64,000 bases of DNA, taken from the NCBI RefSeq assembly GCF_003055625.1, contig NZ_CP028811.1, positions 1,922,001 to 1,986,000 on the forward strand. Direction: 5' to 3'. The translations under genes and the position numbers were made by a program. This document shows, piece by piece, positions 1 through 9,225 of this stretch (position 1 is the stretch's first letter; each line of letters starts with the position of its first letter). The stretch comes from Flavobacterium magnum. GTDB taxonomy: Bacteria > Bacteroidota > Bacteroidia > Flavobacteriales > Flavobacteriaceae. The notes beneath the pieces were generated by a model that saw only the letters and a list, made by a program, of their open reading frames with translations, had not been told where the DNA came from and did not search any database.

Positions 1-411
1 AAGGATTTGCTTGAATTGCGTCTCAAAATCCCAGGCGTTGAACTGGTCCATTTTGTCAAACGCGCGCTGGTAGGCTTCTTCATCGGAAGGATTTTCCAGT
101 GCGTGTTCATATTCCTCAATCACTTTGAGTATCGGATTATCTGACGCGAAAATGCTTTCCTCAATCGTCAGCTCGTCCTGAAGGTCAGGCACCTGTGACA
201 GGAAGGCCATCTTGATTTCCTTTCGCATCACCACCTTACCGGAGTCCGGTTCATCAATACCATTTATGATGTTCATGATTGTGGTTTTTCCGGTACCGTT
301 TTTCGCGATGAAGGCAATTTTCTGGTCTTTATTGATGCCGAATGAGATGTTTTCAAACAACACGCGTTCGCCAAACGACTTCGATATATTTTCTACAGAG
401 AGGTAATTCAC
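1..411 (-). CDS. ABC-F family ATP-binding protein (N-terminal part, cut by window edge)
   Basis: The 137 visible residues start at a GTG codon and read VNYLSVENISKSFGER, then the Walker A region AFIAKNGTGKTTIMN, then FLSQVPDLQDELTIEESI, and run off the left edge in the linker region. This is the N-terminal nucleotide-binding domain of a duplicated ABC-F (Uup/EttA-type) ATPase. Such proteins are cytosolic, lack membrane domains and act on ribosomes. The GTG start is chosen because no ATG precedes it in frame and NYLSVENISKSFG is the usual N-terminus of the family. A TACTTTTG promoter -7 element lies just upstream, so the leader is very short. Family assignment is firm; the subfamily cannot be settled from this fragment. 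Confidence 0.88.
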   Translation of the reverse strand, partial: MNYLSVENISKSFGERVLFENISFGINKDQKIAFIAKNGTGKTTIMNIINGIDEPDSGKVVMRKEIKMAFLSQVPDLQDELTIEESIFASDNPILKVIEEYEHALENPSDEEAYQRAFDKMDQFNAWDFETQFKQIL

Positions 412-425
412 AGGTATATTTTTTG

Positions 426-433
426 CAAAAGTA
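426..433 (-). promoter_or_regulatory. Bacteroidota-type promoter -7 element for the ABC-F gene
   Basis: Read on the minus strand the sequence is TACTTTTG, an exact match to the Bacteroidota -7 consensus TAnnTTTG, 15 bases before the GTG start. No clear TTG -33 element stands at the usual distance. The predicted leader is only a few bases long. Confidence 0.5.
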
Positions 434-490
434 ACTTTTTAAGCGGAAAGTCGGGGGTGCCGGAAGTCCAAAAACCCGAATGCACGCAAG

Positions 491-526
491 TAATTGACTT
501 AATTTGTCAATTATTAATTATTTTCG
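491..526 (+). promoter_or_regulatory. Candidate promoter with embedded 8-bp inverted repeat, upstream of the DUF2490 gene
   Basis: TAATTGAC (491-498) and GTCAATTA (506-513) form a perfect inverted repeat with a 7-base spacer. A possible -33 TTG (494-496) lies inside the left arm, and a possible -7 TATTTTCG (519-526, one mismatch to TAnnTTTG) follows 22 bases later. The arrangement suits a dimeric regulator acting on the gene at 545. No regulator is identified. Confidence 0.4.
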
Positions 527-544
527 CAGCACAAACTTTACCCG

Positions 545-1339
545 ATGCCCAAAACGATTTTTCCACTCATCCTGATGTTCGCAGTATGCTTCATAACGCC
601 GGCATCAGCTCAGAACACGCGTATCAGCGACCACAATACGATCGGTTGGTACGGCGTTACCGGAAATTTCAGGCTCAGCGATAAATGGGGTTTTGTTACC
701 GAATACCAATGGCGCCGCAACAAGCTCATTACCGAGTGGCAGCAGGGGCTTGCGCGGATTTCGGCCAGCTACCAGATCCATCCCAAAGTACAGTTCCGTC
801 TCGGGTACGGCTGGGCCAAAACCTATGCGTATGGCGAAATCCCGATCAACCGTTTCGGGAAGGATTATCACGAGCACCGCGCTTTCGAGGCCGTTACGAT
901 TACCGACAACGTTTCAATCCTCGGGCTGACGCACCGGTTCATGCTCGAGCAGCGATGGGTTGGGCGGTACACAAGCGAAGCGCTTGATAAGGAAGACCAG
1001 TTTCCGTTCAGGAACCGTTTGCGTTATATGTTCCGGGCACAGGTTCCGCTGAAAGGGCAGCAAAGCGTAAACAGCACGCCATACCTTGCGATGTTTAATG
1101 AAATTTCGGTAAACTTCGGAAAGCACGTCGGTGAGAATGTTTTCGACCAGAACAGGCTTGGATTGCTTTTTGGTTACCGGTGCAGCGACATTTTCACTAT
1201 CGAGGCCGGGTACATCAGCCAGATATTACAATTCGGACGCGAGATCGACGGCAATAATGTGTTTCAATACAATAATGGAATTATGGCGAGTGCCCTTTTT
1301 AACTTTGATTTGAGAAAAAATAATAAGGTGTCGAAATAA
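545..1339 (+). CDS. DUF2490 family outer-membrane beta-barrel protein
   Basis: 264 residues with an N-terminal signal peptide ending around ITPASAQ. The mature part is rich in alternating aromatic/polar strands (WGFVTEYQWRR, FMLEQRWVGRY, FRNRLRYMFRAQ) and ends in FNFDLR-like strand sequence, as expected of a small outer-membrane barrel. The motifs SDHNTIGWYG, EYQWRRN and FDQNRLGLLFGYR match what I know of the DUF2490 family, common in flavobacteria and of unknown function. It is divergent from the ABC-F gene and followed by a glycosyltransferase 77 bases downstream. An inverted repeat lies in its putative promoter. Confidence 0.82.
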   Translation: MPKTIFPLILMFAVCFITPASAQNTRISDHNTIGWYGVTGNFRLSDKWGFVTEYQWRRNKLITEWQQGLARISASYQIHPKVQFRLGYGWAKTYAYGEIPINRFGKDYHEHRAFEAVTITDNVSILGLTHRFMLEQRWVGRYTSEALDKEDQFPFRNRLRYMFRAQVPLKGQQSVNSTPYLAMFNEISVNFGKHVGENVFDQNRLGLLFGYRCSDIFTIEAGYISQILQFGREIDGNNVFQYNNGIMASALFNFDLRKNNKVSK

Positions 1340-1416
1340 CCTGGTGAGCCGGCGGAAATTTTCCTTAGCGGCGTGAACCCTGAAACTGCCATTTTGCAAA
1401 CTAATCCCAGCTAAAA

Positions 1417-2562
1417 ATGAAGCTCTCCGTAATCATCCTAAATTACAACGTCCGGTATTTTCTCGAGCTTTGTGTCCTGAGCGTACTCAAAGCAACGGAA
1501 AATATCGAGGCTGAGGTGATTGTCATAGACAACCATTCTTCAGATGACAGCTGCGCGATGATGAAGTCCCGTTACCCGCAGGTACGGCTTATAGAGAACC
1601 ATGAGAATTCGGGCTTTCCCAAAGGCAATAACATCGGTGTAGCACAGGCCAAAGGCGAGTACCTCTGCATCCTGAATCCCGATACGGTGGTCGCAGAAGA
1701 TACTTTTTCTAAAGTGCTGGCGTTCGCCGGGGATCAGGACGATTTCGGCATTGCAGGCGTAAAGCTGATTGATGGTACGGGCCATTTCCTTCCGGAAAGT
1801 AAGCGCGGCGTGCCCACGCCTTGGGTCGCGTTTACGAAGATTTTCGGGTTGTATAAAATCGCCCCAAAAGCATTCGGGAAGTACTATGCGATGCATTTAA
1901 ACGAAAACCAATCGGGAAAAGCGGACATTCTCGTGGGTGCATTTATGCTGATGAAACGCGACCTGTACAACGAATTGGGTGGTTTCGATGAAAACTGCTT
2001 CATGTATGCCGATGACATCGACCTGTCCTACAGGGCGTCACTGCTTCGCAAACAAAATTATTATTTCCACAACACTTCCGTCATACATTATAAGGGGGAA
2101 AGCACCGTAAAAGACGCCGTATACATGAAGCATTTCCGTGACTTCCTGAATTTCTTTTACACAAAGCATTTTAAGAAATCGGTATTTTTTGATGTGATGG
2201 CGCAAGCCGGCGCGTTTTATTTTTCGTTGGTCAAGACCGTACAGGGCAAGCCGAAACCGAAAGTGAAACCGGAGCACATCCTCCTGATTTCAGAAGATGA
2301 CCTGCTGCGCCGCAGGCTTGAGGCGCATTATGGCTTTACGATCGGGATGGCTGCATCGGTTACGGCGCAAACGTTTTCGGAAAACCGTAACATACAACTG
2401 GTGTTCGACAATCATTTTGTCGATTTCCGGACCATCATTGCGGCATTTGAAATGGGCAAAGGGAAATCGGTGACCTTCCGGATTATCCCGCAAGGAGCTG
2501 ATTTTATGATCGGTAGCGACAGCAGTTCCGACCGCGGTGAAGTCATCCGGTTGCCGAAATGA
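1417..2562 (+). CDS. Glycosyltransferase family 2 (rhamnosyltransferase-like)
   Basis: 381 residues. The N-terminus MKLSVIILNYNVRYFLE is the first strand of a GT-A fold; VIVIDNHSSDDS and CILNPDTVV (the D-x-D equivalent NPD) bind the nucleotide sugar, and GAFMLMKRDLYNELGGFDE followed by MYADDIDLSYR is the acceptor/catalytic segment typical of WbbL-like GT2 enzymes. The enzyme probably acts at the cytoplasmic face on cell-surface glycans. The last 100 residues or so (from about EHILLISEDDLLRRR) are an extension I do not recognise from other bacterial GT2 enzymes. Donor and acceptor cannot be told, and there is no surrounding polysaccharide cluster. Confidence 0.88.
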   Translation: MKLSVIILNYNVRYFLELCVLSVLKATENIEAEVIVIDNHSSDDSCAMMKSRYPQVRLIENHENSGFPKGNNIGVAQAKGEYLCILNPDTVVAEDTFSKVLAFAGDQDDFGIAGVKLIDGTGHFLPESKRGVPTPWVAFTKIFGLYKIAPKAFGKYYAMHLNENQSGKADILVGAFMLMKRDLYNELGGFDENCFMYADDIDLSYRASLLRKQNYYFHNTSVIHYKGESTVKDAVYMKHFRDFLNFFYTKHFKKSVFFDVMAQAGAFYFSLVKTVQGKPKPKVKPEHILLISEDDLLRRRLEAHYGFTIGMAASVTAQTFSENRNIQLVFDNHFVDFRTIIAAFEMGKGKSVTFRIIPQGADFMIGSDSSSDRGEVIRLPK

Positions 2563-2621
2563 GGAAGTTTCCGGCGCTGCTGAAATTTACGCCATTCGTA
2601 GCCAAAACTCAAAAAAAACAT

Positions 2622-2629
2622 TAATTTTG
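2622..2629 (+). promoter_or_regulatory. Promoter -7 element for the E2 gene
   Basis: TAATTTTG matches the Bacteroidota -7 consensus TAnnTTTG, 38 bases before the E2 start codon. The -33 element is not obvious. Confidence 0.45.
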
Positions 2630-2666
2630 CACCGATAAAACTAAAACCACCTTTCAGGGTAACAAT

Positions 2667-3971
2667 ATGGCAAGATTTGAACTGAAACTCCCGAAAATGG
2701 GAGAAAGCGTTGCAGAAGCGACCATTACCAATTGGTTAAAAGAAGTGGGCGACACAATTGAAGCCGATGAAGCCGTACTGGAAATTGCGACGGATAAGGT
2801 CGATTCTGAAGTGCCTTCTGAGGTGAGCGGAGTGCTCGTCGAAAAATTATTCCAAAAGGACGATCTGGTGCAGGTGGGCCAGACCATTGCCATCATTGAG
2901 GTGTCTGGCGGCGTGGCTGTTGACGCACCCTCTGAAGCGACAATGGAGAAAAATGGCGACATTGACGCCGTAGAGAAAACCGTCGAGACTGCGAAGCAAA
3001 CCGTCGCGGCACCGCAGGATTTTTCCGGTTCCGAGAAATTCTTCTCGCCGTTGGTTAAAAATATAGCGAAGGAAGAAGGCGTTTCGGTAGCTGAACTCGA
3101 ATCAATCAGCGGAAGCGGCAAAGATGGCCGCGTGACCAAAGACGATATCTTACAATACATAGCGGGCAGGAAAGCGCCTCAGGCTGCAAGTACGCAGGCG
3201 CCGGCAGCCAAACCGGCCACTCCGGCACCCGCCGCGCAGGCTGTCCCTGTTTCAGTAAATGGTGGTGACGAGATTGTCGAAATGGACCGCATGCGCAAAC
3301 TGATTTCCGGGTACATGGTCGCTTCGGTACAAACATCGGCGCATGTACAGTCGTTTATCGAAGTGGACGTGACCAATATCGTGAAATGGCGCGACAAGGT
3401 GAAAAATGCCTTTGAGAAACGCGAAGGCGAGAAACTCACGTTCACCCCGATTTTCATGGAAGCCGTAGCGAAGGCGCTGAAAGACTTCCCTGGAATGAAC
3501 ATCTCGGTTGACGGCGATTACATCATCAAAAAGAAGAACATCAACCTGGGTATGGCGGCGGCCTTGCCGAATGGGAATCTTATCGTTCCTGTTATCAAGA
3601 ATGCAGACCAGTTAAACCTTGTAGGCATGGCGAAAGCCGTAAACGATCTGGGTAACCGCGCCAAAGCCGGAAAGCTTAAGCCGGACGACACACAGGGCGG
3701 CACTTACACTGTCACCAACGTTGGTACTTTCGGCAGCGTGTTCGGCACGCCGATCATCAACCAGCCGCAGGTCGGGATTTTAGCCTTGGGTGCGATCCGT
3801 AAAGTGCCTGCCGTCATCGAAACACCTGAAGGGGATTTCATCGGCATACGCCAGAAAATGTTCCTTTCACACTCTTATGACCACCGTGTGGTTGATGGGG
3901 CACTGGGTGGAAGCTTTGTGAAAAAAGTTGCGGATTATTTGGAAGCTTTTGATGTGAACAGGGATTTTTAA
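2667..3971 (+). CDS. Dihydrolipoyllysine-residue acyltransferase (E2 of a 2-oxoacid dehydrogenase complex)
   Basis: 434 residues with the standard E2 layout. An N-terminal lipoyl domain carries ATDKVDSEV, with Lys44 as the lipoylation site. A peripheral-subunit-binding domain follows (about 125-165, SPLVKNIAKEEG to GRVTKDDIL), then an Ala/Pro linker, then the catalytic domain ending with HSYDHRVVDGA, where His406 and Asp410 form the DHRxxDG active site. It transfers an acyl group from the lipoyl arm to CoA. With a single lipoyl domain it most resembles branched-chain or generic flavobacterial E2 subunits rather than the longer PDH E2. No E1 or E3 gene lies beside it, so the substrate is inferred only loosely. 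Confidence 0.92.
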   Translation: MARFELKLPKMGESVAEATITNWLKEVGDTIEADEAVLEIATDKVDSEVPSEVSGVLVEKLFQKDDLVQVGQTIAIIEVSGGVAVDAPSEATMEKNGDIDAVEKTVETAKQTVAAPQDFSGSEKFFSPLVKNIAKEEGVSVAELESISGSGKDGRVTKDDILQYIAGRKAPQAASTQAPAAKPATPAPAAQAVPVSVNGGDEIVEMDRMRKLISGYMVASVQTSAHVQSFIEVDVTNIVKWRDKVKNAFEKREGEKLTFTPIFMEAVAKALKDFPGMNISVDGDYIIKKKNINLGMAAALPNGNLIVPVIKNADQLNLVGMAKAVNDLGNRAKAGKLKPDDTQGGTYTVTNVGTFGSVFGTPIINQPQVGILALGAIRKVPAVIETPEGDFIGIRQKMFLSHSYDHRVVDGALGGSFVKKVADYLEAFDVNRDF

Positions 3972-3998
3972 TAATTGACTATTGACACTTAATAATGG

Positions 3999-4026
3999 AA
4001 GCCTTTCATCTGAGAGGCTTTTTTTT
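3999..4026 (+). terminator. Rho-independent terminator after the E2 gene
   Basis: AAGCCT and AGGCTT pair around a 10-base loop and are followed directly by a T-run, 28 bases after the E2 stop codon. Confidence 0.75.
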
Positions 4027-4124
4027 CCTGATAAGCAGGTCGTTACGTTCATCTTAAAGATGCACCTCAGATTCCAAACGGTTTTTATTTTTCATATATT
4101 AGCTAAACCATAACAATTTGACAT

Positions 4125-6638
4125 ATGAAAAATAAAACTATCCTGACCTTGTTGATTTCGACTTTACTTACAATATCTGCTTTTTCACAAAGTTGGGTAA
4201 ACGATCCATCATTCAATCCTCAGGACGGGGGGTATTGGAACGGTGCGAACAATATCATTTACGTAAACGCTGTACAGCCGGATAACAGGATTGTCATTTC
4301 GGGAAGTTTCACCAGGTATAAAGACTATGACAGGAACAGGATTGCAAGGATTAATCCTGATGAATCTCTTGATTTGTCTTTCGATCCCGGAACCGGACCA
4401 AACGATGATATTTCGGCGATTGTACTCCAACCCGATGGGAAAATCATCATTGGCGGAAATTTTACAACTTACAATGACATTCCTGTTAATCACATTGCCA
4501 GACTTAATGCTGATGGATCGCTCGACAGTAGTTTTAATACTGGCACAGGTGCGAACGATGCGGTAAGCTCAATTTTGTTGCTCTCGGATGGGAAGATTGT
4601 TGCCGGGGGAAACTTTACAGCTTTTAACGCAAATAATTATAAAAGAATCGTAAAGCTCAATACTGACGGATCTGTAGACGGTAATTTTACAACCGGAACA
4701 GGATTTAATGGCAATGTGCGTGGATTGGCGTTACAGGCAGATGGAAAAATTTTAGCCGTTGGTGAATTTTTGGAATATAATTCCCAACCATCGAACTTAA
4801 TTGTAAGGCTTCATGAAGATGGTGCCAGAGACGTTTCATTTACACCTGCATCAATTAATGACATTGTCACCAAAACACTGGCGCAGGATGACGGAAAAAT
4901 AATAATTACAGGTGAATTTTCTTCCGTAAATGCGGTACAAACCGGAGTCATCGCGAGGTTGAATAGTGATGGTAGCCTGGACTCTGGATTTTACGTTCCG
5001 ATAACACCCGTTTATAATACTATCACCGATGCAGTTTTTACACCGACGGGAAAGCTCATTGTAGCTGGTTATTTTAGTACTAATGGGGATACCTATGCGC
5101 ATAATATCTGCAGGCTGAATACTGATGGCAGTCTGGATGAAACCTTTTACTCCAGGGCAAATAATTTAGGTTTTTTTTCAGACCTCTCTTTGCAATCAGA
5201 CGGAAATATTATCGTCACGGGAAGTTTTGATTATTACGACAAAACAAACAAAAACCGTTTTGCCCGCCTTCATGAAGATGGTACAATTAATATTGATATA
5301 CCTGTCAACGCGGGAACCGGAGCTGATAATTACATCGCGCGAACCATTGTGCAGCCTGATGAGAAAATATTGGTAACAGGAAGATTTACTCATTTCAACG
5401 GCTCGGCACAAAGCAAGATTGTACGACTGCTGCCGGACGGCGACGTGGATCCGGATTTCAATACGGGAACAGGATTTAATGATGATACAAGGGTAATGGC
5501 TCGTCAGGCCGATGGTAAAATTTTGGTTGCAGGCAATTTTACAAGTTTTAACGGGCAGGAGGTGAATAAGTTTGTAAGATTGAGCCCGGACGGCAGTATG
5601 GATAGTGCTTTTATTCCTAACATTGGGTTTGATCAAACTATTAATAATATTGGAGTACAGTCGGACGGGAAAATAATTTTAACCGGAGTATTTTATTTTA
5701 CCGTCGACTTTTCTGTACACTATGGTGTTATCAGGTTAAACATTGATGGAAGCATCGATCAGGATTTCATGGACACTTTGAGCGCGATCCCAGCATCGCT
5801 TTTAGCGGACCACGTTTCGTTATTGATTACTCCAGATGATAAGATTGTGCTTGGACGCCAATCAGGTTTCACCAATAATGCAATATTATTGAGGTTAAAT
5901 TCGGATGGATCTCAGGATTTAAGTTTTACTCCCGTGGTAGGTTTGAATTTTGAAGGAGTTAGAAGCATGTCACTGCAGCCTGATGGCAAAATAGTTTTTG
6001 TCAAAGTCGGAATCGGGACATGTACACTTTTGAGGATTAATGGAGACGGGACTACTGACAATAGCTTTTTGTCGGGAACTAGTGTTTCATTCTCGGGGAG
6101 TTTCAACAAAATACTTGTACAGCAGGATGGGAAAATGATTTTATCAGGTAGTTTCACAACTTATAATGGGATTCCGCGATTCGGACTCGTAAGGCTTAAC
6201 AGTAATGGAAGCGTAGATGAAAGTTTTAGTATTAACTCTGTAACGTTTGAGAATGGCATCGGTGGTTATATTTTTGATATTGCTTTTCAATCTGGCAAAG
6301 TCATTGCCTGTGGCGAATTTGCATTTTTCGGAAACACAGGGCGAAACCGGATCACACGTATTATGGCCGCGGATGATCTGTCAACAGGGAATATGGGTGA
6401 CGTATTGGATAATGATATCAGGATTTATAAAGACAGCGGTATTTTAAATATAAAATCGCTTTCAAGCAAGATATCGACAGTCAGTATATATGACTTGAGC
6501 GGAAAACTGGTTTTACAGAGTAAACGTCTGGATAAAAACGAAGTGTCAATTCAGGATGTATTGCCTTCCAATTCATTTTTAATAGTAAAAATCGTGTTGG
6601 CAGACAACTCGATGGTTACTAAAAAGTTCTGCTTTTAA
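4125..6638 (+). CDS. Delta-60 repeat secreted protein with T9SS sorting domain
   Basis: 837 residues. A signal peptide (ends about ISAFSQ) is followed by about 14 delta-60 repeats (DUF5122-like), each with a core such as DGKIIIGGNFTTYND and a turn such as RLNADGSLDSSF. These repeats are expected to form a beta-propeller-like surface domain. The last 75 residues (IYKDSGILNIKS, YDLSGKLVL, MVTKKFCF) are a T9SS type A sorting domain, so the protein should cross the outer membrane and be anchored or released. Ligand and role are unknown. The coding sequence is visibly AT-richer than its neighbours. The 40 bases before the start resemble those before the gene at 7586, pointing to duplication including the control region. 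Confidence 0.88.
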   Translation: MKNKTILTLLISTLLTISAFSQSWVNDPSFNPQDGGYWNGANNIIYVNAVQPDNRIVISGSFTRYKDYDRNRIARINPDESLDLSFDPGTGPNDDISAIVLQPDGKIIIGGNFTTYNDIPVNHIARLNADGSLDSSFNTGTGANDAVSSILLLSDGKIVAGGNFTAFNANNYKRIVKLNTDGSVDGNFTTGTGFNGNVRGLALQADGKILAVGEFLEYNSQPSNLIVRLHEDGARDVSFTPASINDIVTKTLAQDDGKIIITGEFSSVNAVQTGVIARLNSDGSLDSGFYVPITPVYNTITDAVFTPTGKLIVAGYFSTNGDTYAHNICRLNTDGSLDETFYSRANNLGFFSDLSLQSDGNIIVTGSFDYYDKTNKNRFARLHEDGTINIDIPVNAGTGADNYIARTIVQPDEKILVTGRFTHFNGSAQSKIVRLLPDGDVDPDFNTGTGFNDDTRVMARQADGKILVAGNFTSFNGQEVNKFVRLSPDGSMDSAFIPNIGFDQTINNIGVQSDGKIILTGVFYFTVDFSVHYGVIRLNIDGSIDQDFMDTLSAIPASLLADHVSLLITPDDKIVLGRQSGFTNNAILLRLNSDGSQDLSFTPVVGLNFEGVRSMSLQPDGKIVFVKVGIGTCTLLRINGDGTTDNSFLSGTSVSFSGSFNKILVQQDGKMILSGSFTTYNGIPRFGLVRLNSNGSVDESFSINSVTFENGIGGYIFDIAFQSGKVIACGEFAFFGNTGRNRITRIMAADDLSTGNMGDVLDNDIRIYKDSGILNIKSLSSKISTVSIYDLSGKLVLQSKRLDKNEVSIQDVLPSNSFLIVKIVLADNSMVTKKFCF

Positions 6639-6702
6639 TTTATTAATTTTTCAGATTAAAAGTAACCCCTTATACATGCCGGAAATCGGAATATCATTAT
6701 CC

Positions 6703-7495
6703 AATGAAAAAGCCCTATTATGAAAATCTGATGGTTTGCATAATCAATGTTTTTTTCACTACCGGCCCTGAGCCAGCAATAATCGTTTGACGAAAGTTTC
6801 GGGAAAGAAGGCAAAGTAGTCATCTCACTCCAGGAACAATATGATTATGATGCCATCACTTCAGTATTCATAAAGCCGGATGGCAAGATTATCTGACAAG
6901 TAATATATTCATTAAAGATGTCTTTAAGGAAGGGGATGATGATAAATTGTATAAGAACCAATTATTGGCCGATGGGAAAATATTATTTACAGGGACTAGC
7001 TATCATGATGAAAAAGCAAACCCGTTGTTGTTGCAATTGAATGACGATGGGACTTTAGATCCTGCATTTGGTGAGGGCGGGGTCTTTTCGCCCCGTTATT
7101 AATAATACCAATACTTATATGAGCACAATAGCCATGCAGCCTAAACGGTAAACTGGTACTTGGAGGCTCGATAGATATCGGTTCAGAATACTAGGATACC
7201 ATATTGCTGAGGTTTAATTCGGATGGTTTAAGGATCACGGATTTAGGATCAAATACGCTTTCTGTTTACCCGAATCCTGCTTCGGATTTTAATTTTACCC
7301 TACCACAGGCTGATGAAGTCACCATTGGCCTGTTTGACATTTCAGGCAAAAAAGCAGCTACGTCGGTTTCAAACACTGATTTCTCTGCAGGTCTGAATTC
7401 CATAAAATTAAATCTACCGGCGTCGCTTTCAACGCATTTATTTCCTAAAAATTTCTAACGGAACTGAATCATCAGTTATTAAATTAGTGAAGTGA
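6703..7495 (+). pseudogene. Decayed delta-60 repeat T9SS protein gene
   Basis: The region keeps pieces of a delta-60 protein in several frames. There is an ATG with a hydrophobic leader (LMVCIINVFFTT), then FDESFGKEGKVVISLQEQ and SVFIKPDGKII ending in an in-frame TGA (about 6896). Then come LLADGKILFTGTS and LQLNDDGTLDPAFGEGG in another frame, and finally a T9SS domain (LSVYPNPASDFNF, GLFDISGKK) whose end, IYFLKISNGTESSVIKLVK, is reached only by a frameshift near 7437. At least two nonsense or frameshift lesions and apparent deletions mean it cannot make a complete product. It resembles the gene at 7586 more than the one at 4125 (F-G-x-x-G-K-V turns). Confidence 0.85.
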
Positions 7496-7585
7496 GTCGG
7501 TACCACGCGAAATGACATACAGACCCCACTGAATTATAAGGGGGTTTTGTTTTTACATATATCAGCTTTACCAAAACAATTGACA

Positions 7586-9142
7586 ATGAAAATAAAACTT
7601 TTTATTGGCGGGCTATTTCTTTTTGCTACGATGAACGCCCAGTTTACCTTAGACCAAAACTTTGGTATTGGTGGAAAAGTCACCACCCCCTTTGGCGCCG
7701 GCACGGCAATTGATATCATTTACGCTTTGGCAGTGCAGCCTGACGGAAAAATAATAGCGGCCGGAGAATCCATAATTGGCGATAACGGTTTTTTTGCACT
7801 GGCACGATTTACGGCCGATGGTGTTCTTGACAGCACTTTTGGGGACAATGGAAAAATACTGTTACCATACGGAGGAGAGCATCATGGCGCGAATTGTATG
7901 CTATTGCAAACGGATGGTAAAATAGTAATCGGAGGAAAACAGGAAAACAACAGTAGCACTGATTTTGCCATTTTCAGATGCAATCCTGATGGCAGCCCTG
8001 ACAATACTTTCGGGGTTAATGGATTAGTCGTGACAGACTTCGGTGGTGATGACGGTGTTTCTGATATCAAATTATTGCCGGACGGCAAGATATTCGCTGC
8101 GGGGATTGGTGACAGGGATTTTGCATTGGCGCGGTATAATGTTGACGGGACTTTGGATACCACGTTTGGCGAGAATGGCACCATAAAGATTAATTTTGGA
8201 ATGAATAATGCTGCAGATTACAGCAACGATTCGGCATCAAACCTCTCGATATTGCCCGATGGCAAATTGTTGCTCGCCGGAACAACTGATATGGAAAATA
8301 TTCCAGAAGCCTGGCATTTCGGTATCGTTAAATTAAATGCTGATGGCACTCCCGATGCAGGTTTTGGGGTAAATGGCATTGTGACGACTGATTTCGGAAG
8401 CATTGAATTAGGAGAAAGGATTTCGATCAGGCCAAACGGGAATATCCTTGTAAGCGGCGTTTATTACTACAATGGTTTCAACAACAGCAAGATTGCCCTG
8501 GCTGAGTATTTGCCTGATGGGTCACTCAATCCTGCCTTTGGCATTGACGGAAAGGTGATTTCAGATTGCGGAACCAATTACTCCATCATATTTTTTCGTG
8601 ATGCTGAATTACAAAATGATGGGAAATTGCTTGTTACAGCAGTAGCTCAGCCCCAAAGCGGAGAACGGGGTTTTTTTACAACCCGATACTTGCCAGATGG
8701 GGCCTTAGATACCGATTTTGGAACCGCCGGAGTCTTAACAACGGTGTTTGAGGACATGGCAGCATCGATCGCTGTAAAAACGGTGGGTAGTGACATATAT
8801 GTTGCCGGCGCCGCGTCCGTGTCAGAAAATGTCGATTTTGCCTTGGTGCGATACAAAGAAATGCCTTTGGGCAGTAATGATTTAACCGGTGCAGATTTTA
8901 AAGTGTACCCGAATCCCTTCACAAACTACATCAATGTCAAATTTAATTTATCAATAACAGAAAATCTGTCAGTTGACCTGTACGACATTACGGGAAAGAA
9001 AATATGTTTCCTCAATTCCGGTATTTTTCATACAGGCGAAAATTCCCTGAATTTGAAATTCCCTGAAAGCTTGGCGAACGGTTTATACTTACTGAACATT
9101 TCAAATGGTAAAGCGTCATCGGTAGTAAAGGTTATAAAGTGA
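7586..9142 (+). CDS. Delta-60 repeat secreted protein with T9SS sorting domain (second intact copy)
   Basis: 518 residues from the ATG at 7586, chosen because MKIKLFIGGLFLFATMNAQ is a good signal peptide; an upstream in-frame ATG at 7547 would only add non-signal residues. Seven or so delta-60 repeats follow (DGKIIAAGESI, DGKLLLAGTTD, TFGENGTIKINFG), with the F-G-x-x-G turn of the bacterial form of the repeat. The C-terminus (FKVYPNPFTNYIN, DLYDITGKKI, GLYLLNISNGKASSVVKVIK) is a clear T9SS type A sorting domain. Surface-exposed or released, function unknown. It follows a decayed paralogue directly. Confidence 0.88.
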   Translation: MKIKLFIGGLFLFATMNAQFTLDQNFGIGGKVTTPFGAGTAIDIIYALAVQPDGKIIAAGESIIGDNGFFALARFTADGVLDSTFGDNGKILLPYGGEHHGANCMLLQTDGKIVIGGKQENNSSTDFAIFRCNPDGSPDNTFGVNGLVVTDFGGDDGVSDIKLLPDGKIFAAGIGDRDFALARYNVDGTLDTTFGENGTIKINFGMNNAADYSNDSASNLSILPDGKLLLAGTTDMENIPEAWHFGIVKLNADGTPDAGFGVNGIVTTDFGSIELGERISIRPNGNILVSGVYYYNGFNNSKIALAEYLPDGSLNPAFGIDGKVISDCGTNYSIIFFRDAELQNDGKLLVTAVAQPQSGERGFFTTRYLPDGALDTDFGTAGVLTTVFEDMAASIAVKTVGSDIYVAGAASVSENVDFALVRYKEMPLGSNDLTGADFKVYPNPFTNYINVKFNLSITENLSVDLYDITGKKICFLNSGIFHTGENSLNLKFPESLANGLYLLNISNGKASSVVKVIK

Positions 9143-9200
9143 TTTTTTTTGCAGATTGAAACCACTGCAATTAAACACTTAAATCTTACTGCGAAAAATC

Positions 9201-9208
9201 TATCTTTG
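9201..9208 (+). promoter_or_regulatory. Promoter -7 element for the exonuclease gene
   Basis: TATCTTTG matches TAnnTTTG 18 bases before the ATG at 9226; no convincing -33 element. Confidence 0.4.
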
Positions 9209-9225
9209 CATCTTATTCAAGCAAA

